64,000 nucleotides of DNA from Juglans regia (GCF_001411555.2 NC_049909.1:14814686-14878685); one strand, 5' to 3'; counted from the stretch's first letter, positions 44,713 through 58,851 are shown. The notes: a model not told the origin generated them from the sequence alone. Translations and numbers: made by a program.

Positions 44713-47700
44713 ATGAGCGAGGAAGACAAAAACAGAGTCGCCCCCGCCGAGCATCATCACGTTCAGCATCAGCAATTTGAGCCTCAGTATGGCACCTTCC
44801 AAGGCGTCCCTACCTATCCTCCTCCGCAGCCGCCCGTCATCGGCTTGCCTCCGCCTGTACCTCCGCCCGGTTCCGTCCAACCATCAGCTCCCCCGCCCGG
44901 TCCTCCTCAGTACTATGCTCATGCGTATCAAACCGTTCCAGGTACTGCCCTTTCTTTCTTTTTTCTGATGGATTATTGGGCTATTTTGTGTTCAATTCAA
45001 GTATTTTGTGAATTGCATTTGATCCGTGTTCGCTCGTGAAAATTATGGAATTGTATGCATAAAAGGGTTATAATTGAAAAGTGAAAAGTGAAAAGTGGAG
45101 AATAGCGTTCGTTGAAAGCATTTTTGTCGCGTAGTTCGATTTTCGTGCATTTAAGTTGATGAGATCATCGTTGGTGTTCTCAGAACGCAAACGTTCCAAT
45201 AAGACTTGCTCTCGACCACTGCCTGTCCTAAACATTTCTGGGTTGGTTCCTTGGTTGAATAATTGTTTGCCCGTGTGTTAAGCAAAAGGTGCCGAGTAAG
45301 ATACAGTGATTCAAATCCACGTACTGGTTTTTTGTGCTCCCAAGAGTATCTTTGGATTATGCAGGTTGTTTAAGTTAAGATGGCAGAAACGTGGTTTATA
45401 CTGCAAGTTCGGGGCCAAAGTTTAATTTTAAAGCTGCTACCGTTATTTTTAAGTGTCGGTCTTTGTCTAAAGAAGCGGAAGATACATAAAATATAATCTC
45501 AATTGGAAAGTTACTATTTCGGTTGGTTGTTGCTACCTACCAATCAAAAAATGTTTTTGTTTTGTTGCAAAGGTGGTTGCACGGTTGTTTAGTGGGAAAG
45601 GTAGTTTCAATAAGCATTGTAATAGAGCGATATCTGCTGCAGACTGGACGCGGAACAAAATTATAATTATTCAGACATTTAGTTAATTAGCATAAACTAG
45701 AGATTGAGATTGAGAAAAGATGCAAAACAAAAAGAAAACTGTGACATTAAAGTTTATTGATAAAATTCAAAATTAAGTTCTAAAGCCCACAAGCCAGGCT
45801 CAAATAGTTATGAAAATTCGAGATTATGAGAAAATTTTCCCAAAATCTTAATTGTTGCATAAAGATAAAATATGTAATAAGATAAGAATCGTGCCAAAAT
45901 GTAGACCACTATGCGTAGCATGGTGACCACGGCATGTGTGCCGAAAAGAGCATTCCGAATTGGGGTGTAATGTGTGATTCTAATGCCCGTAGCCAAAGTT
46001 ATGGCCAAATACCGACACATGAGCAATATTGCCCCAATCTGAGGAATCTTCACCCTTTTTTGCCATATTTGCACATATCTGCCTTCTCGAGGTAGTCTAG
46101 CGCTGTCAACGTAGAATTTTTTAAGTCTGCATCATTAAACATGGATCCTCCCGCATCAAAATCCTTGTGTGTTTTGTTGCAATGTCAATTGTTCAAATTC
46201 CTGGCCCTATGATGGTCCGCAATTGTGCCACTTTTTTTCCAATTTCTTCTTTTTAGACTTATAAAAAATTCTTCTTTTTGGGATTTTCTAGATTTATTTT
46301 CTTTTACTGGTTAAATGTTTCTTTTGTATACTTATTGTGTATTGGGGTACCACTCTCTTTGTTTGAATGATATTTTATCTTACAAAAGACAGATCTTATA
46401 ATTTGGCAGTCTTGTATACTCTTTGTGTAATAGGGTGTGCTCACTGAGATTGATTTATTTATCAAAAAATCTGGAGGCCATGTTCCCTTTCTAGAAAATC
46501 AAAGTCCCAAATTGCTAATAAATGCAAAAATTGAAGCTCACAATCACGTGTTAGAGGAATGCTTCCTGTAGGTATGTCTTAAGGTACAATAGAATTTATG
46601 TAAATGGAGATTTTGGGGAGTTTGGAGATCTCCTATGTGCATGAGTTGGTGTCATGTATTGGCTGCTATGAATTTTCTTGTACTTGAGTCTGCCACTTCA
46701 AGTTCACTTCAATCCAATATCATTTTTTATTATCCACATGAAATGAAGGCATTGGCCTTGTATCATATCTCTAAGCTGGATTGATGGCTGGCTCTTTGGG
46801 TTTAAAACCACCCATTCAAGTCACCTAGCAGATTGGGGTTGTAAGTTAAAAGTGAAGCTAAAGAATAGCAATGACATGTAAAAACTACTAATATGTGAAG
46901 TTTTTAAATTAAAATAATATGCTGTTTATAAGTTTGTGATTTTTAATTGAATCGTAACTGTTGAGATGTGCTATCAGCAGCAGAATAACTGAAGAAAACT
47001 AACTATAAGTACAATGGGAAACAAACCATATTTCTATGCTATTAAAGTAACTTTAGCCACCCAAACTGGTAAAAATGAGAGGAACTGTGGACTGGTTTTC
47101 TGGCTTCTGCAATGTTTCCATTGGATTCTATTGACTGGAACATTTGTGAGTTGGTTGAATCTTTGTTAGATCTTGACAGCAATCATTATACTTGATGTAT
47201 ATCATTCTCAAAAAATCAATGCATTGTATAACAGCTTTATTATGATTTTATTAATGAAAAAATTAAGCTTTTATACAATGCATCAATTTTTATACCATTT
47301 TTTGGGTAATTAATTGAACCTCCACCATCATGTTTTATAAATCTTCATTAATGTTCATTGGCCTTTGACTTTTTTTTGTTGTTGTAATCTTTAATTCTGT
47401 TCAAGGTTATGCAGTTGCTGAGGGAAGATTAGTGAGAGAGCGTCGCCTTCCTTGCTGTGGTATTGGTTGTGGCTGGTTCCTGTAAGTTTTAATCATTGTT
47501 TCTTTGTACTTTGGTCTTATCAGAATGTAGGTTCACAATATTAGGTCAATAGAAATATTCAATAAGAATTCACAATATGAGTTTTTTTTTTTATAAGTTA
47601 CATACATGAAGTTTCCTATTGCTGATTTGTGGGTTCCGTTGTCAGTTCTTCACATATAGATGATTTTTCCTGGGAATTTTGGTTAAGAACTAGTAGAAGT

Positions 47701-50532
47701 GAATCAAGAAATTTTCGATTTCAGAATATTTCACTATATTGCTCAGAAGCCACCAAAAGTAGGCATGCATTTTGGAAAATCTGATTACTTCTGAATATTT
47801 ATTTAGCAATATGGTTTCTGTAATGCAAAATTTGTGAAGACCTAACCTTATCTGGTAAACATTTCGAGCCACTCAGTTTTACTCTTAATTCTACCTTCCT
47901 AGCATGCAGTTGCATGTAGGAGATTAGAATTTGATGCCATTTTATATGTAGACTCGAACAAGAAGGCAGTTAATATGTGATTTAAATCAGAATGAGTGTT
48001 TTGTTTTGGATTTCCTATATTCTGCAGTTAGATATTTTAACTTTGTGTGCCAGTGCCTAAGCTGAGTTTATATCAGAGATATATTTTAGGTTGGCTTGTA
48101 GGCCACATGTTTTTTCAATTGATTTGTATGAATAACTACGTATTAAAAATATATATAACTGGATTATCTGCTTCCTAGTTTGACTTTGGCTTGTTACATA
48201 GGAAATATTATTGTTTAACTTTGGAACTCCATAAGCTCAGCTTTGGTGCAGAGAGTTGGGTATATATGGTTTTGTCATTTAGAAATTTGCATATCCCCAC
48301 GTAAAGGTGTTTTTTATATGGACATATTATCTAACATGTCATTTGTTATTGTTTAAATGTGTCCTTTGATGGCCATTTTTCCGCAATATGTATCACTTCT
48401 CAATAATTATTTATATATATATATATATTCCCATAAATTAGTAAATTGAGAAAAAAAAAGGCATTAACCTAGACCATTTCCCTTAGCTTCCCATTTGATG
48501 CATGTTATTGCGTCTGTTGCGTTCTTTTTTTCTTTTTTCTTTTTTATCAATAAACTTGAATATATCCATAATATTGGAATTAAGGATTTTGGTTACCTAT
48601 AAAAAAAAATCAGAATTAAGGATTTAACTGAGGTAATGAGAAGGCATTAGGTATAAATAAGGTAACTATTTGAGAATGATGAAGTGGAGCTCTTTAAGTA
48701 TGATCACTTTCCTCATTGTTGCCTTGAAAGTTCCCTTTGGCCTTTAACAGAGCATTTAAGATCCTATAGCCTGTGTGTTGGGCATAGTGCTGCATTTTTT
48801 AAGCAAGTTTTTTCCTTTCTTTCTTTTTAAAAAAAAATCATTTGGGTACAAAAAATTTAATTATATTCTCTGCCCACCCTGTTGGTGAGTCAAATGTTGA
48901 CATGGCTTGCTTTCAGCTAAATGGTACTCTTAGTTCAAGAAAAGGGTTACTCGCCTTTTTGATATTTGTACATAAATTTACAATACTAGGTTTAGAATCT
49001 ACTATATTAGACTTGCCATTTTATATATGTGCATAAATCTATCATTCTTCTAATGCTATTAGAAATTTAGAATGATGGGAACTATTAACAGTTTACCGAT
49101 CAATAAATTTTGTTTACCAATAAAAAATAACACAGTTTTAATCAGATATTTATCATATCTTAGCTTTATATATCCATCTTTTGATTTTAATACAATTTAT
49201 GAGTTTTTAATGCTGAGAATCATCTTCTCTTTCGAAGGTTTATTATTGGTTTCTTCCTTGCTGCCATCCCCTGGTATGTTGGCGCGCTTGTTTTACTTTG
49301 TTCCAGGTTTGATTACCGTGAGAGACCTGGATATATTGCTTGCGCAGTTGCTGTGAGTAACACTTCTCTCTATCTCATTATTCTTGTTTTCTTTCTTTCT
49401 TTCTTCTTCTTCTGTAGTTTTTTTTTATCTTTTGAACTACAGGCTATGCTCTACTTATTAGTTTTTGTTGAAAATGCTAAATATCAATGGATTATCTCCC
49501 TAAACTATGATGTCGATCTGGTTAATTCAGACCTAAGAAATCATATTCCAATTTGAAAAGCGGAATCTTATTTTAGCTGAAAGTCAAATCTTTATTTAAG
49601 TCTGATCAAGATGTGTTCTATTCTATCTAATCTGTCAACAGCTCTAGGGGACATATTGGGCTGATCAGGCCAGGTTTTGATTCTGTCTGAGTTGATGAAT
49701 TGGCCATACATACAAGGCTTTTAACGAGACCAATGGTCCTATGGACTCTGTAACTGATACGCTGATAATACTGCAGATCTTACTCTTGTTGAAACACTGT
49801 AGTATGACTCAATTCATCAGGGAATCCCTGAATCTAGATCTTGAATAATTGAGAGAGAAGTTGGTGGCGCGGGGAGCATAGGTAGTTTCAATTTGTAGGT
49901 AGGATTGTTTTTCCCTTGTAACTTCTGGTGAGATTCCATGTGGTGTCATAATAATTTAAAGTGATCAAAAGTAATTATTTAGAAGAACTTAGTGTGTTTT
50001 ATGCAATATACCCCTTTTAGTTAAATAAGATATCAGAAATGTGAGAATGGAGATTATCCTTATGTTTTGGCTTGTCTTCTTGAGGGAGGGCTAGGCTCCC
50101 TTGATATTCGGGTATCTCAGTCTTTAAACCCAGTTCCCATGTTCCCGAATCTACTACTTGAACGGCTCTTATTCCCCTTCCCCCTTGGTGGATATCTAGC
50201 AAAATTATTTTCCACTCCATCATTTGTGACCTCCTCATCAACATTACGCCGATTATGGGGTGGTTGCTAAGATGCTTAAAAGAAAAATTTTATATCCAAT
50301 GCTTGTGTGCGAATCAATAGAGTAAAATCAAAGTTCTTATTTTCTACACGATAAATCGGTCTTACGCGTCCCTGTATCAGTTGGTATCAGGGTCACACTT
50401 TCCCACATCGGCTGTTATTAGAGTCATGGTCCCTACATCATCACCACTCTTATGATACTGTTCCATGTGCAGGCTGTTCTTGCTACCCTTGCTATTATTC
50501 TTGGTGTGACAAAAGGAACTCATGACTGGTGA
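44713..50532 (+). CDS. 60S ribosomal protein L18a-like (RPL18aL/L18ae family) membrane protein
   Basis: Four exons in phase: 44713-44941, 47406-47481, 49238-49352, 50473-50532 (480 nt, 159 aa). The protein starts MSEEDKNRVAPAEHHHVQHQ, continues with a Pro-rich, disordered stretch (residues 30-75), then RLPCCGIGCGWFLFIIGFFL and AAIPWYVGALVLLC (first membrane segment), SRFDYRERPGYIACAVA, then a second hydrophobic stretch VLATLAIILGV and the ending TKGTHDW. This is the plant L18a-like family, which keeps the name but is a small membrane protein and not the ribosomal subunit. The cellular role is poorly known. Introns are long (2.46, 1.76 and 1.12 kb) and hold transposon scraps. Confidence 0.9.
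44942..47405. other. Intron 1 of the L18a-like gene with LINE 3'-tail scraps
   Basis: No coding sequence. Around 46270-46390 (CTTTTGTATACTTATTGTGT ... TTATCTTACAAAAGA) and 46410-46470 (CTTGTATACTCTTTGTGTAA ... TTTATCAAAAAAT) lie two LINE 3'-end-like tails in plus orientation. The rest is AT-rich and unassigned. Confidence 0.45.
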
Positions 50533-51829
50533 TATTGGGGAATGATGAAGAGCTGTATAGGTAGCAAAGTGGATGTATGCACTTGATGCTATTTCTGGAA
50601 TTTTACTTTCTGTATTAATATGGTTAAAAAAATGTAGTATGAAACTTGTGAAAATAATTATATAAAAAAAGTTGTGGAGCTTGATGGTTAGCGAATGAGC
50701 ACAGAGGTATGAATGGCTCACTGCACTAAATTTTTACTAAAGATCAATGCCAAATTTGGGTCAAATACAGACATGAACCTCTGAAGATGTATCTGTTTTA
50801 TTTCTATGTATGTTTTCCATTATTATACCACAATGAATTAATGTTCTTGCTAGAAGCACTCGACAATATTATGTATATTTTTATATAATGTTATTTTTTG
50901 AAAATAAAAAAATTCCAAAACATCCCAAATCAACTTTGACTTTTATGGTTATAACCCAAGCCCTTAAAACTTTTCCTGATGTCTGTGGTAAGAGTTTCTT
51001 AAAATGGATTTTCTTTTGGATTTGAAGTATATAGAGTATTACCTAATTTCATTCACACATAATAAAAGAAATCTATATCCATAGAAAGGAGAACTTGGGC
51101 ACAAAAATAAAGAAAATTGTAGGTAGAGTTGCTATAATTATTAGAGAAATGCTAATATGTCTCTTCATTTGTCCTCTCATTTTAACTGTATATATATTTT
51201 TTTATTTTTTTTATTTTTTTTAATGGTCAAAGAATTGATTATTAGTGTATTGATATTTTTTTTTATTTTTTAAATATATTTTAAAAAAATTGAAATAAAA
51301 AGCAAAAAAAACAAACAAACAAACAAAGTGCAAATCGCACCAGGCAGCACACAGAGTGGGCATGCCCAGGCAGCAGAGTAGCCACTCTAATTATTAAGAT
51401 GGTTACTCTGTGAACTTTGTGCTTTGTCCGTATGTCTTTGCTTTTATCCCCAAGTGTTTCACATCTCTAAATTTGAAATATCAAGTATAAGGAAACAAGT
51501 AAAGGTATAAAGGTATTGCTCAGCATCATTGGTGACTTCAAAGTTTCCTTGCACAGTTTTAGAACTGTGATTTTCTTATTAGGCCATTTTGCTATGGTGC
51601 TGAAATTTTGAATAAACAATATAACAAGCTGTAGTTAAAGCTTGATACCTATAAAGAATATACAACCAATCAAGAACAGCTGGTTTATGTGAAGCAGTGA
51701 CTACTGAGGTGCAGAAGTGCTCGCTGTAATGAATGGCAAAGGGTTGAATTCAAAACCATTCCTTTAGGGCCGAGGAACTATAATCATCAATGGCTGTTCT
51801 ATCCACTTGGTTCATATTTCTAAGTCCAA
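50533..51829. other. Intergenic between the L18a-like and SPS genes (convergent)
   Basis: Holds the 3' UTRs of both genes. 51146-51370 is a repeat-like block starting GAGAAATGCTAATATGTCTC, with T-rich and (ACAA)n stretches and a GC-rich tail (GCACCAGGCAGCACACAGAG). No gene is seen. Confidence 0.45.
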
Positions 51830-54800
51830 TTAGTCAATCCGTTCAAGGTTGAACATCACCATATCCTCGAGAGCTAGTCGAAAGGCACCTTGAGGGAGAC
51901 ATTGTAGATTTTGGATTGCTAGATCAGCCTTCTCTTTCGCTAATTCTTGTGCTCTCTCAATGCCCCCACTACTTTTAACCAAGCCAATGGCTTCATCAAG
52001 AGAATTGGGCTCACTGAATTCAGATTCAATTATATCCCTCAGTTTTGGCTCTTTCTCCAAAGCAAAAATAACAGGTGCAGTGAGGTTTCCTTTCACAAGG
52101 TCACTGCCGGCTGGCTTCCCCAGCTGCTCTGCTGACTGCGTAAAATCCAATATGTCATCGATGACTTGGAAGGAAAGACCAAGATTCTTACCATATTCAT
52201 ACATTTTCTGGCTAACACCGCTGTCAACACCACTAAAAATAGCTGCTCCTTTGGTACTAGCAGCTATTAAGGAAGCTGTTTTGTAGTAGCTCTTGATCAA
52301 ATACTCCTCAAGTTCAACATCACAATCAAACAAGCTAGATGCCTGCTTTATTTCACCACTTGCAAAGTCTTTAATAACCTGCCATTTCAGTAGTAAAACA
52401 ACATATAAACTAGAGGTTGCAAGTATCTTATCCATGGCTTCATTCTTACTGCAAACTGAAATGGTATTTACAGAACGTGCTATGATTGTATGCTTCAAAG
52501 GTCAATTGTAAAGACTACTGGTATATAAAAATTGATGGAATTACCTGGCTGATGAGCTTAATGACTTCAAGGTTTTCAAGATTTGCAAGATACCATGATG
52601 ACTGTGCAAACATGAAGTCCCCAGCCAGCACCGCCACTCTTGTACCATAGAGTTGGTGAACAGTTTCCTTTCCTGCAAATAATCAATTTTCATATCGATA
52701 GGTGAAAAAGAGAAGGAAACAAGAAAGGGAGGGGGAGGGGTAGCAGGAACACGGAAAAGAAAAATTTGCCACAAACAGATGTCTGGCAGCTCAGATGTGG
52801 TGAAGCATCTTAGCAGCCTTTAGAGTTTGTAGCACATTGAAATGTGTCTATTTGTCAAATGTGGTAGAATCATTTAACATGTTATGATTTGAACTCATTT
52901 ATTTTTCCATCTTACAGTCTCAATTTTAACTAGCTGCCTCATCAAGAAGGAATGAACATGTGCAATGACCGGTTACTGCCACCAGAAAGAGTGCACCTAG
53001 ATTTAAGTTGAAAGCATTTTAAAGATATGATTTTTTTAAGTAGGCCATTTGCTATTTGCTATAAGGGCTGCTAGTACGCTGCCCACAGGCCATGCCTTTT
53101 TTTTTGCTATCGCTCCTATGTAATGGTAGGCCAGTTAGTTATGAACTCAGCTGCGCTCTCCAAGTGTGTTGTTTCCCTCCTTCCTGTTTTGTAATTATAA
53201 TGACACGATTTACAAGGATGAGAGGATGAGTAGAGATGTGATGGCGTGGGAGTTTGAGCTGGAGAATAGCGCCCTCAGCACAGCTCCATTTATAGCACTA
53301 ACTTGAGACTTCCTACTGAAGACAAAAGGCTTTAGGGAGTAGCAGTGTAGCACATTGCAAGTTCATAAAGCACATTACCCAAAGAGAAAGGGAGACAAAC
53401 AGAGAGGGAATACGTAGAGACCAATGTAGGGATCTGAAGAGTTTTTTTTTTTTTTTTTTTGGGGGGGGGGGAATCAACTCTGCTTTGCTTGGTTGAGGCG
53501 TGGGTGTCTGTTAAGGCTGATACATATCCCTTGTAACACGAAATTTTTTCCTCATATGTCTCTTGTCATATCTTTAATAAGCATGCAAAATGCACAAGGA
53601 GAAGCAGGACCAAATGTCTATGGTATATTTTTTTTGGAAAGTACCAAATGTCTATAGCAATTCAAAAAGGGAGCAACACTATAGTTGACTGGAAAAAACC
53701 TGTAACAGTTTCTGGGAAAATCCTAGTCACAATAGCAGTCATCCGATACAGATGGTCTTCCAATTTCATGGCATGCTATTGACTTCAATGGGGCTAGTTT
53801 TCAATATTTTCCAGTATCCATTTCTAGTTCCCAGCTTGTAACTAAGTGTTTCCTTTGAATAATTCCTCTGAACTTGGGCTATGCCTATTTACCTCACTCA
53901 ATAAAATTTTATTTTACCTATCAAAACAAGTTTCATGATATGTAGTTGAAGGTGCCATCAAGATGTTACTGAATTATAAATTTTATGGACAGATGAACGG
54001 TCAAGAGATGCGGTATGTCCTAAAGCACTTGATCCTATAAATGCAAGAATGTAGTTTTCAGGACTATTTCTACATTATCATTCCTTGAACTATAAAATTC
54101 ATGGATTTATATCTCAAATTGTGAAGATCTGATGGAAAATATACTGCTTTCCACAATTCTTGTCAAATTATTAGATTAAAAGTCTACTCAATTCAACAAG
54201 CCTCTCTCCAAAGTACTTGAGGTCAGCTACATCTCCTTTCTTGCCCTTATAGGACTCAAAGTTCATAAGGTGTAGCTATATGCTTTAGACCACTTAGAGA
54301 ACCCAACTTGCTTTGGGCCTGGCATAGTATAAAAGATAAAACTACGACTACAAGAAGCACTGCTAGCCTTATTTTTTGCATGTTCATCATTCAGTGAGTT
54401 ATGGAAGGGTGAGAAGATCTTCCCATTATTACGCAACATCTGTTCTTCAGACTCGTTTAGCCATCATCATCCCAATTATCCCAAAGTAAGCAAAGAAAAA
54501 TGTAGATACAGAAACCAACAAATATTTTGGTATGACAGACAAAACCAAATCACTATGACGCTCTTTACTTCTTACCGTACCTTTTAGATAAAATATTTGT
54601 TGACTGGACAACACCCACCAATACTTGTAAATTTTTTGAAACAAACGTGTTGGAATTTTCAATACGTGTGCTTGACTGCATGCAATACAAATACGTGTTG
54701 GAATTTTCAAACTATCCCATATCTGATTGCACAGGTGTTCAGGTAGGTGATAAGCTGGCATCAATATAAATAGGAAGTGACTTTCACGTAAGGCTGCAAA

Positions 54801-57800
54801 ATCCTACCTCTCCGCATGTCACTATCATCCAATACATCATCATGTATTAAGCTTGCAGTGTGGATCATCTCAATGATCTCTGCCAAACGCCGATGCTGCA
54901 TGGTAAGTTCCCTAGAGTAAAGCAAATTTGTGTTTGTTCAGCATAACTAGAATAGAGTGTTTTGAGAGAGGATATGGGATAATACGCACTTTAAACCAGC
55001 CAATTCTGCTGTTGCTCTAGACACTAGGAACACCAAAGCTGGTCTCATCCTCTTCCCACCTGCCCCAAATATCTGCTCTGCTGCAGACATCAGAAGTGGG
55101 TTTTCTGCACCAACAATCTACCAGAGAACTTTCCTCAGATACAATACTAAATAATCGATATTTAAATTTTTGCAGATAAACAATTCAGATTACAACAGAG
55201 TGTCCTCTCAAAATTAAAGTGGATAAGCTGTTCGTCATACAATAGACAAGACATTTAAGTAATCCTGATATTATCTATATTAACCAGCATTCCTTAAACA
55301 ACTGACACTCACATGAACGGTACATATATTCTTGTACAGAATAGAAACAAAAGAACGATAACTATGCTAACATTACTCTGATGCATTTGCTGAGTGAACT
55401 AATTAACTCATAATATTGTCCTGCCAGATGGAATGTTATCAAAAGCTATAGCTGTTCTGTATAATCAGAACTGCATCATGTCTACCTTGATTGTTTAATG
55501 GTTGGGGCTGTGTGAGATAGCGAGTGGGCATGCTCCCTACATTGTTGTCCGAGATTCTAATCTCTAGAATGAACTAGCATAGCACGATAAAATACTTATT
55601 CATTGGTTGCGTGTACAAGATTTCTCCTTGTAATATATATAGACATCCATCCCTGCAGGACACTCACATATACACACTCATATACACATGTTGCCTAACC
55701 CCAATAAAGTGTATTTTTAGCGAACAAGCTTTCTTGTTCTTAAAAAAAAGAGCTCCATAATTCATCAATGACTATACACATCAATGTTTTGAATACCGTT
55801 TTGGTGACCGTTTTGGTCGAGGCATTAAAACGAGATTTTTTTTTTTTTATCAGTAAAAAGTAATTTTCATTAGTATGAATGAAGATAGGCATAACCTATG
55901 TACACAGGGAGTATACAATAGAAAACACCTAAATACATTCTTAAAACGAGATATTTCGGTACCGGTACCATTTTGGATACCGTTTCGGAATAGTCTATAT
56001 ATGAATAAATTATATATATAAATATATATAAAAATTATATTCCAAAATAATAGTCTATGACTCTATATATAAATAAATTATATATAAATATATATAGAAA
56101 TTATAAATAGTCTGGTCTGAATTGGGGGGTCCAAAAATGAGCCTACAGTTTGAAGAAATGAAAAAAAAAAAAAAAAAAAAAGGCCGAAATCCGATATATT
56201 GGCCAGTACCGGCCGATACGGCTGAAATTCTGATCGGTATGAAATAATATCATTCTCTGTACCGGCCGGTACGAAACAAAATTCACAACCTTGATACACA
56301 TGCCATATGCCTTCATTCTTTCCAAAATATTACATCTAAAAGGTGAAAATATGGCATTGAATATTTACAGCCAAATGATTAATTATTAGAGGACCTTGTC
56401 AGCTGGTCAATGGTTGATAAGAGAAATACTTGTAAATGCAAAGAGTTTCTTCATAAGAAATACTTGTAGAACCTGAGCCTGCACTCTAGTCTCCTATGCA
56501 AGCATTGTGCCTTTTGGTTGTGGGAATACTTCTGAAGTTAAACTTTTGACATTCTGTATGATTTTATTGTAGAACAATGCCTAAAAGACATGTTATACCT
56601 GTCTTTCAAAAGCAGCTTTAAAAGGTCTCAAGTTTTTTTATATAAACTAGAAGAGGGATGATCAAAAAGTCACTTCCTCAAAAGATACCCAAAGCCAGAC
56701 AGTACCTGACTATTGAGAACAACTCTAGAAGGATAAAAAGTTGCACAAACACTACCATGTATAATTTGTTACCTTCACAAACATATTCCTATTTACTACG
56801 TCCCGATCAAGGTTTAGGGAGAGTTTTCATGAATGACAGCAAGTATATATGTCAACTGGTGTCTAGCTACTAATCAGTTTGAGAAAAGACTCATGGACTT
56901 ATGACGGTTTGCAAACTCTTGTGTGACCCAAAGTAGAAACAGTGAGGAATCAGATAGGCATTTAAAAGTCTTCAAAACAGTGTGTAAATGGATGGGATCA
57001 GCAAACAAAAATTAATTGTGAAAAATAACTCAATAAGATGCTGAGATTAGATCAGACCCTCAAAAATATAATGACACATTTCCACTTGGTGAAGGGTGGC
57101 ATCAAATATTGGTAATATCTGGCATACCCCTATACCTATGAGGATTATAACTGTAGGCTCACCATATAAAGGGAAACAAATGACAAGCTGCATCAAATCA
57201 TGAATGTTGATCTGGCTTTGTGCATATTTGCATAAGTTGTGGATGTCCTAGTTTACGTTGTTTCCCAAGTTATATTTTAATTACTAACTAAGGTATGAAG
57301 AAAGCAAGTCAATAACCTTGTTTGAGAAGTGGGGGCAAGGTTTTGAATCGAGGTATAAAGTATCTCCATCTAGATACTATGAGTTTATGATAGAATCAAA
57401 AACTCCTATGACAGAATAAAAAAAGTTAACTCTCAAGGTGTTGCAAAACTATAAAGCATGAAGAAAGATGCAAGTTTGCCATGAAAGAGACGGGCAGCAC
57501 CAAAGAGATAACCACTGGGGCTTCACAGCCGTTGCAGAATGAGTTCCTTAAAATTTCTAGGAAGGGCCCTGCATGAAGGAACTAGTTTTGAAATTTGCCT
57601 TTGCGCTATATGTCTTTCCTATCCTGAGGCATTATTTGTTTTTATATCTTCACTGCTAAAGAAAATGGTGGCTTAGCAGGGAATAACAAAACTATGTTTA
57701 GATTTGATCTTAACCTTATAAACTGTGAGGACGGCCTAAAATGATCAGAACTATTCATCCTGCATGCTTAATCATGGTTTATAGATTCAGATTTCAGTGT

Positions 57801-58851
57801 TTTACCTACAGAAGTACAACTTATGAGAAACTATATAATCTTCTGTGTCATAGTAAAATATTAGCATGTACCACTTCATTTCAAACAGTCCCTTTTCTAA
57901 CAAAACAAATACATTGACACAACAGATCATTTCATAAGATAGAACTAGAAAACCATAGAAGTATCTGACCACCTATCACCGCTGCTATCTCCGCCATGAT
58001 TAACCGCAACAACCACAGACTAGTCGGGCATCACTGCACAAACACAACACAGTTCTCCAAGGCCACCTCAACATATTATAACCTTCTTCTTACAATCTTA
58101 TCACTACTTCCCCCTTGCTGCCACCTGTCAAAAACTACCTCCCCCTTGCTGCCCCCACCGCGTCACCATGCGGCAGTTTTATCCCATCATCATCAGGGGT
58201 GAAGCTTGGGGGGCAAGCAAATCTCCGCGCCTGGACATGGCGGGGCGTGTAGCAGGAGTGACAGCATTCTTAGGAAAAGTACATTGTAAAATAACACCAT
58301 AAAAGACTCAAAGTTTTAGCACCATCCAGCTGAGGAATTTCACAGGGAATACTCACAGTCTGGAGATTTTGGTTCAGAGTCCCAAGGTCCTCAGCGACCA
58401 CTTCAAACAGATTTGTCAGTGAAATGGGGCTTCGAGACCCTTTCTTCAACTCGGACACCGGTGGAGGGCCTTGAGCTACCTCTGTATTGGTGCAACAAAG
58501 TAAACCAAAACTATTATTCAAACCCTTAGCATGTGAAACATAAGCAAAGATATTATTGAATCAAACTGAATATCAAAACCAGATACAGACTATGCTTTAG
58601 CGAGATACAGTACCATTACGCAGTGTCTCTGGGGTCCTCGTCGAAGAAACTCTACACCGAGCGATGCCCCGCCGTCTACAAACATCTATCCCACCCCCAC
58701 CCCCATAACCTCTACTACCACTCTTACAACTGGACTTTGCATAATTTCTTACTGAAGACCGATTAAACGTAGCATTCAAATAGCACCCACAAGCAACCAC
58801 ATGAAGCACGGTCCTTGAAGAATCAAGGTTGTGGCATGTCATTGACATCAT
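51830..58851 (-). CDS. SPS: Solanesyl diphosphate synthase, chloroplast
   Basis: Trans-prenyltransferase that extends isoprenoid chains to C45 for the plastoquinone-9 side chain. Six exons in phase: 58851-58614, 58481-58357, 55117-54990, 54911-54808, 52672-52545, 52378-51830 (1272 nt, 423 aa). About 80 Ser/Arg/Cys-rich N-terminal residues look like a plastid transit peptide. The first aspartate-rich motif is DDVLDDSD (188-195) with RR at 197-198. GGKRMRP (141-147) binds diphosphate, and the second motif is DDILD (315-319). All catalytic residues are kept. The ending [14 protein letters not shown] is typical of plant SPS1/SPS2. I chose MMSMTCHNL as the start because it matches family N-termini; an in-frame ATG lies 15 codons upstream. 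The 3.2-kb second intron contains repeats. Confidence 0.94.
52679..54807. other. Large SPS intron (2.1 kb), homopolymer T-G junction
   Basis: Intron between exons 4 and 5. It contains a run of about 20 T followed by 10 G near 53441-53470, similar in style to the C/A junctions in the C2 gene, seen from the other strand. No gene or clear transposon boundary was found. Confidence 0.5.
55790..56290. repeat. ACCGGTACC/CCGGCCGG-rich dispersed repeat
   Basis: Blocks such as CAATGTTTTGAATACCGTTT, GGTACCGGTACCATTTTGGA, GTACCGGCCGATACGG and GTACCGGCCGGTACGAAAC surround an AT-rich core. ATGTTTTGAATACCG at the left and its inverse near CAAAATTCACAACCTTGATA at the right suggest related ends. Superfamily unknown. 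Confidence 0.5.
55837..55940 (-). mobile_element. 5'-truncated LINE tail with 12-bp TSD
   Basis: 104 bp flanked by perfect TTAAAACGAGAT copies (55825-55836 and 55941-55952). On the minus strand it ends in TTTTTACTGAT plus poly-A and contains TTGTATACTCCCTGTGTACA, the usual 3' end of plant LINEs. The insertion splits the ACCGGTACC repeat, so it is younger than that repeat. Confidence 0.85.

Larger units (their letters stand above)
55118..58356. other. Large SPS intron (3.2 kb) with nested repeats
   Basis: Contains the ACCGGTACC-rich repeat (55790-56290) with a LINE tail nested in it. At 57990-58260 there is a GC-richer stretch that looks like coding or UTR DNA of unknown source. The rest is unassigned AT-rich DNA. 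Confidence 0.45.

Noticed and set aside
50640..50720. Possible tRNA-like or SINE sequence (GGAGCTTGATGGTTAGCGAA)
   Set aside because: No convincing A and B box pair, cloverleaf or target duplication could be traced.
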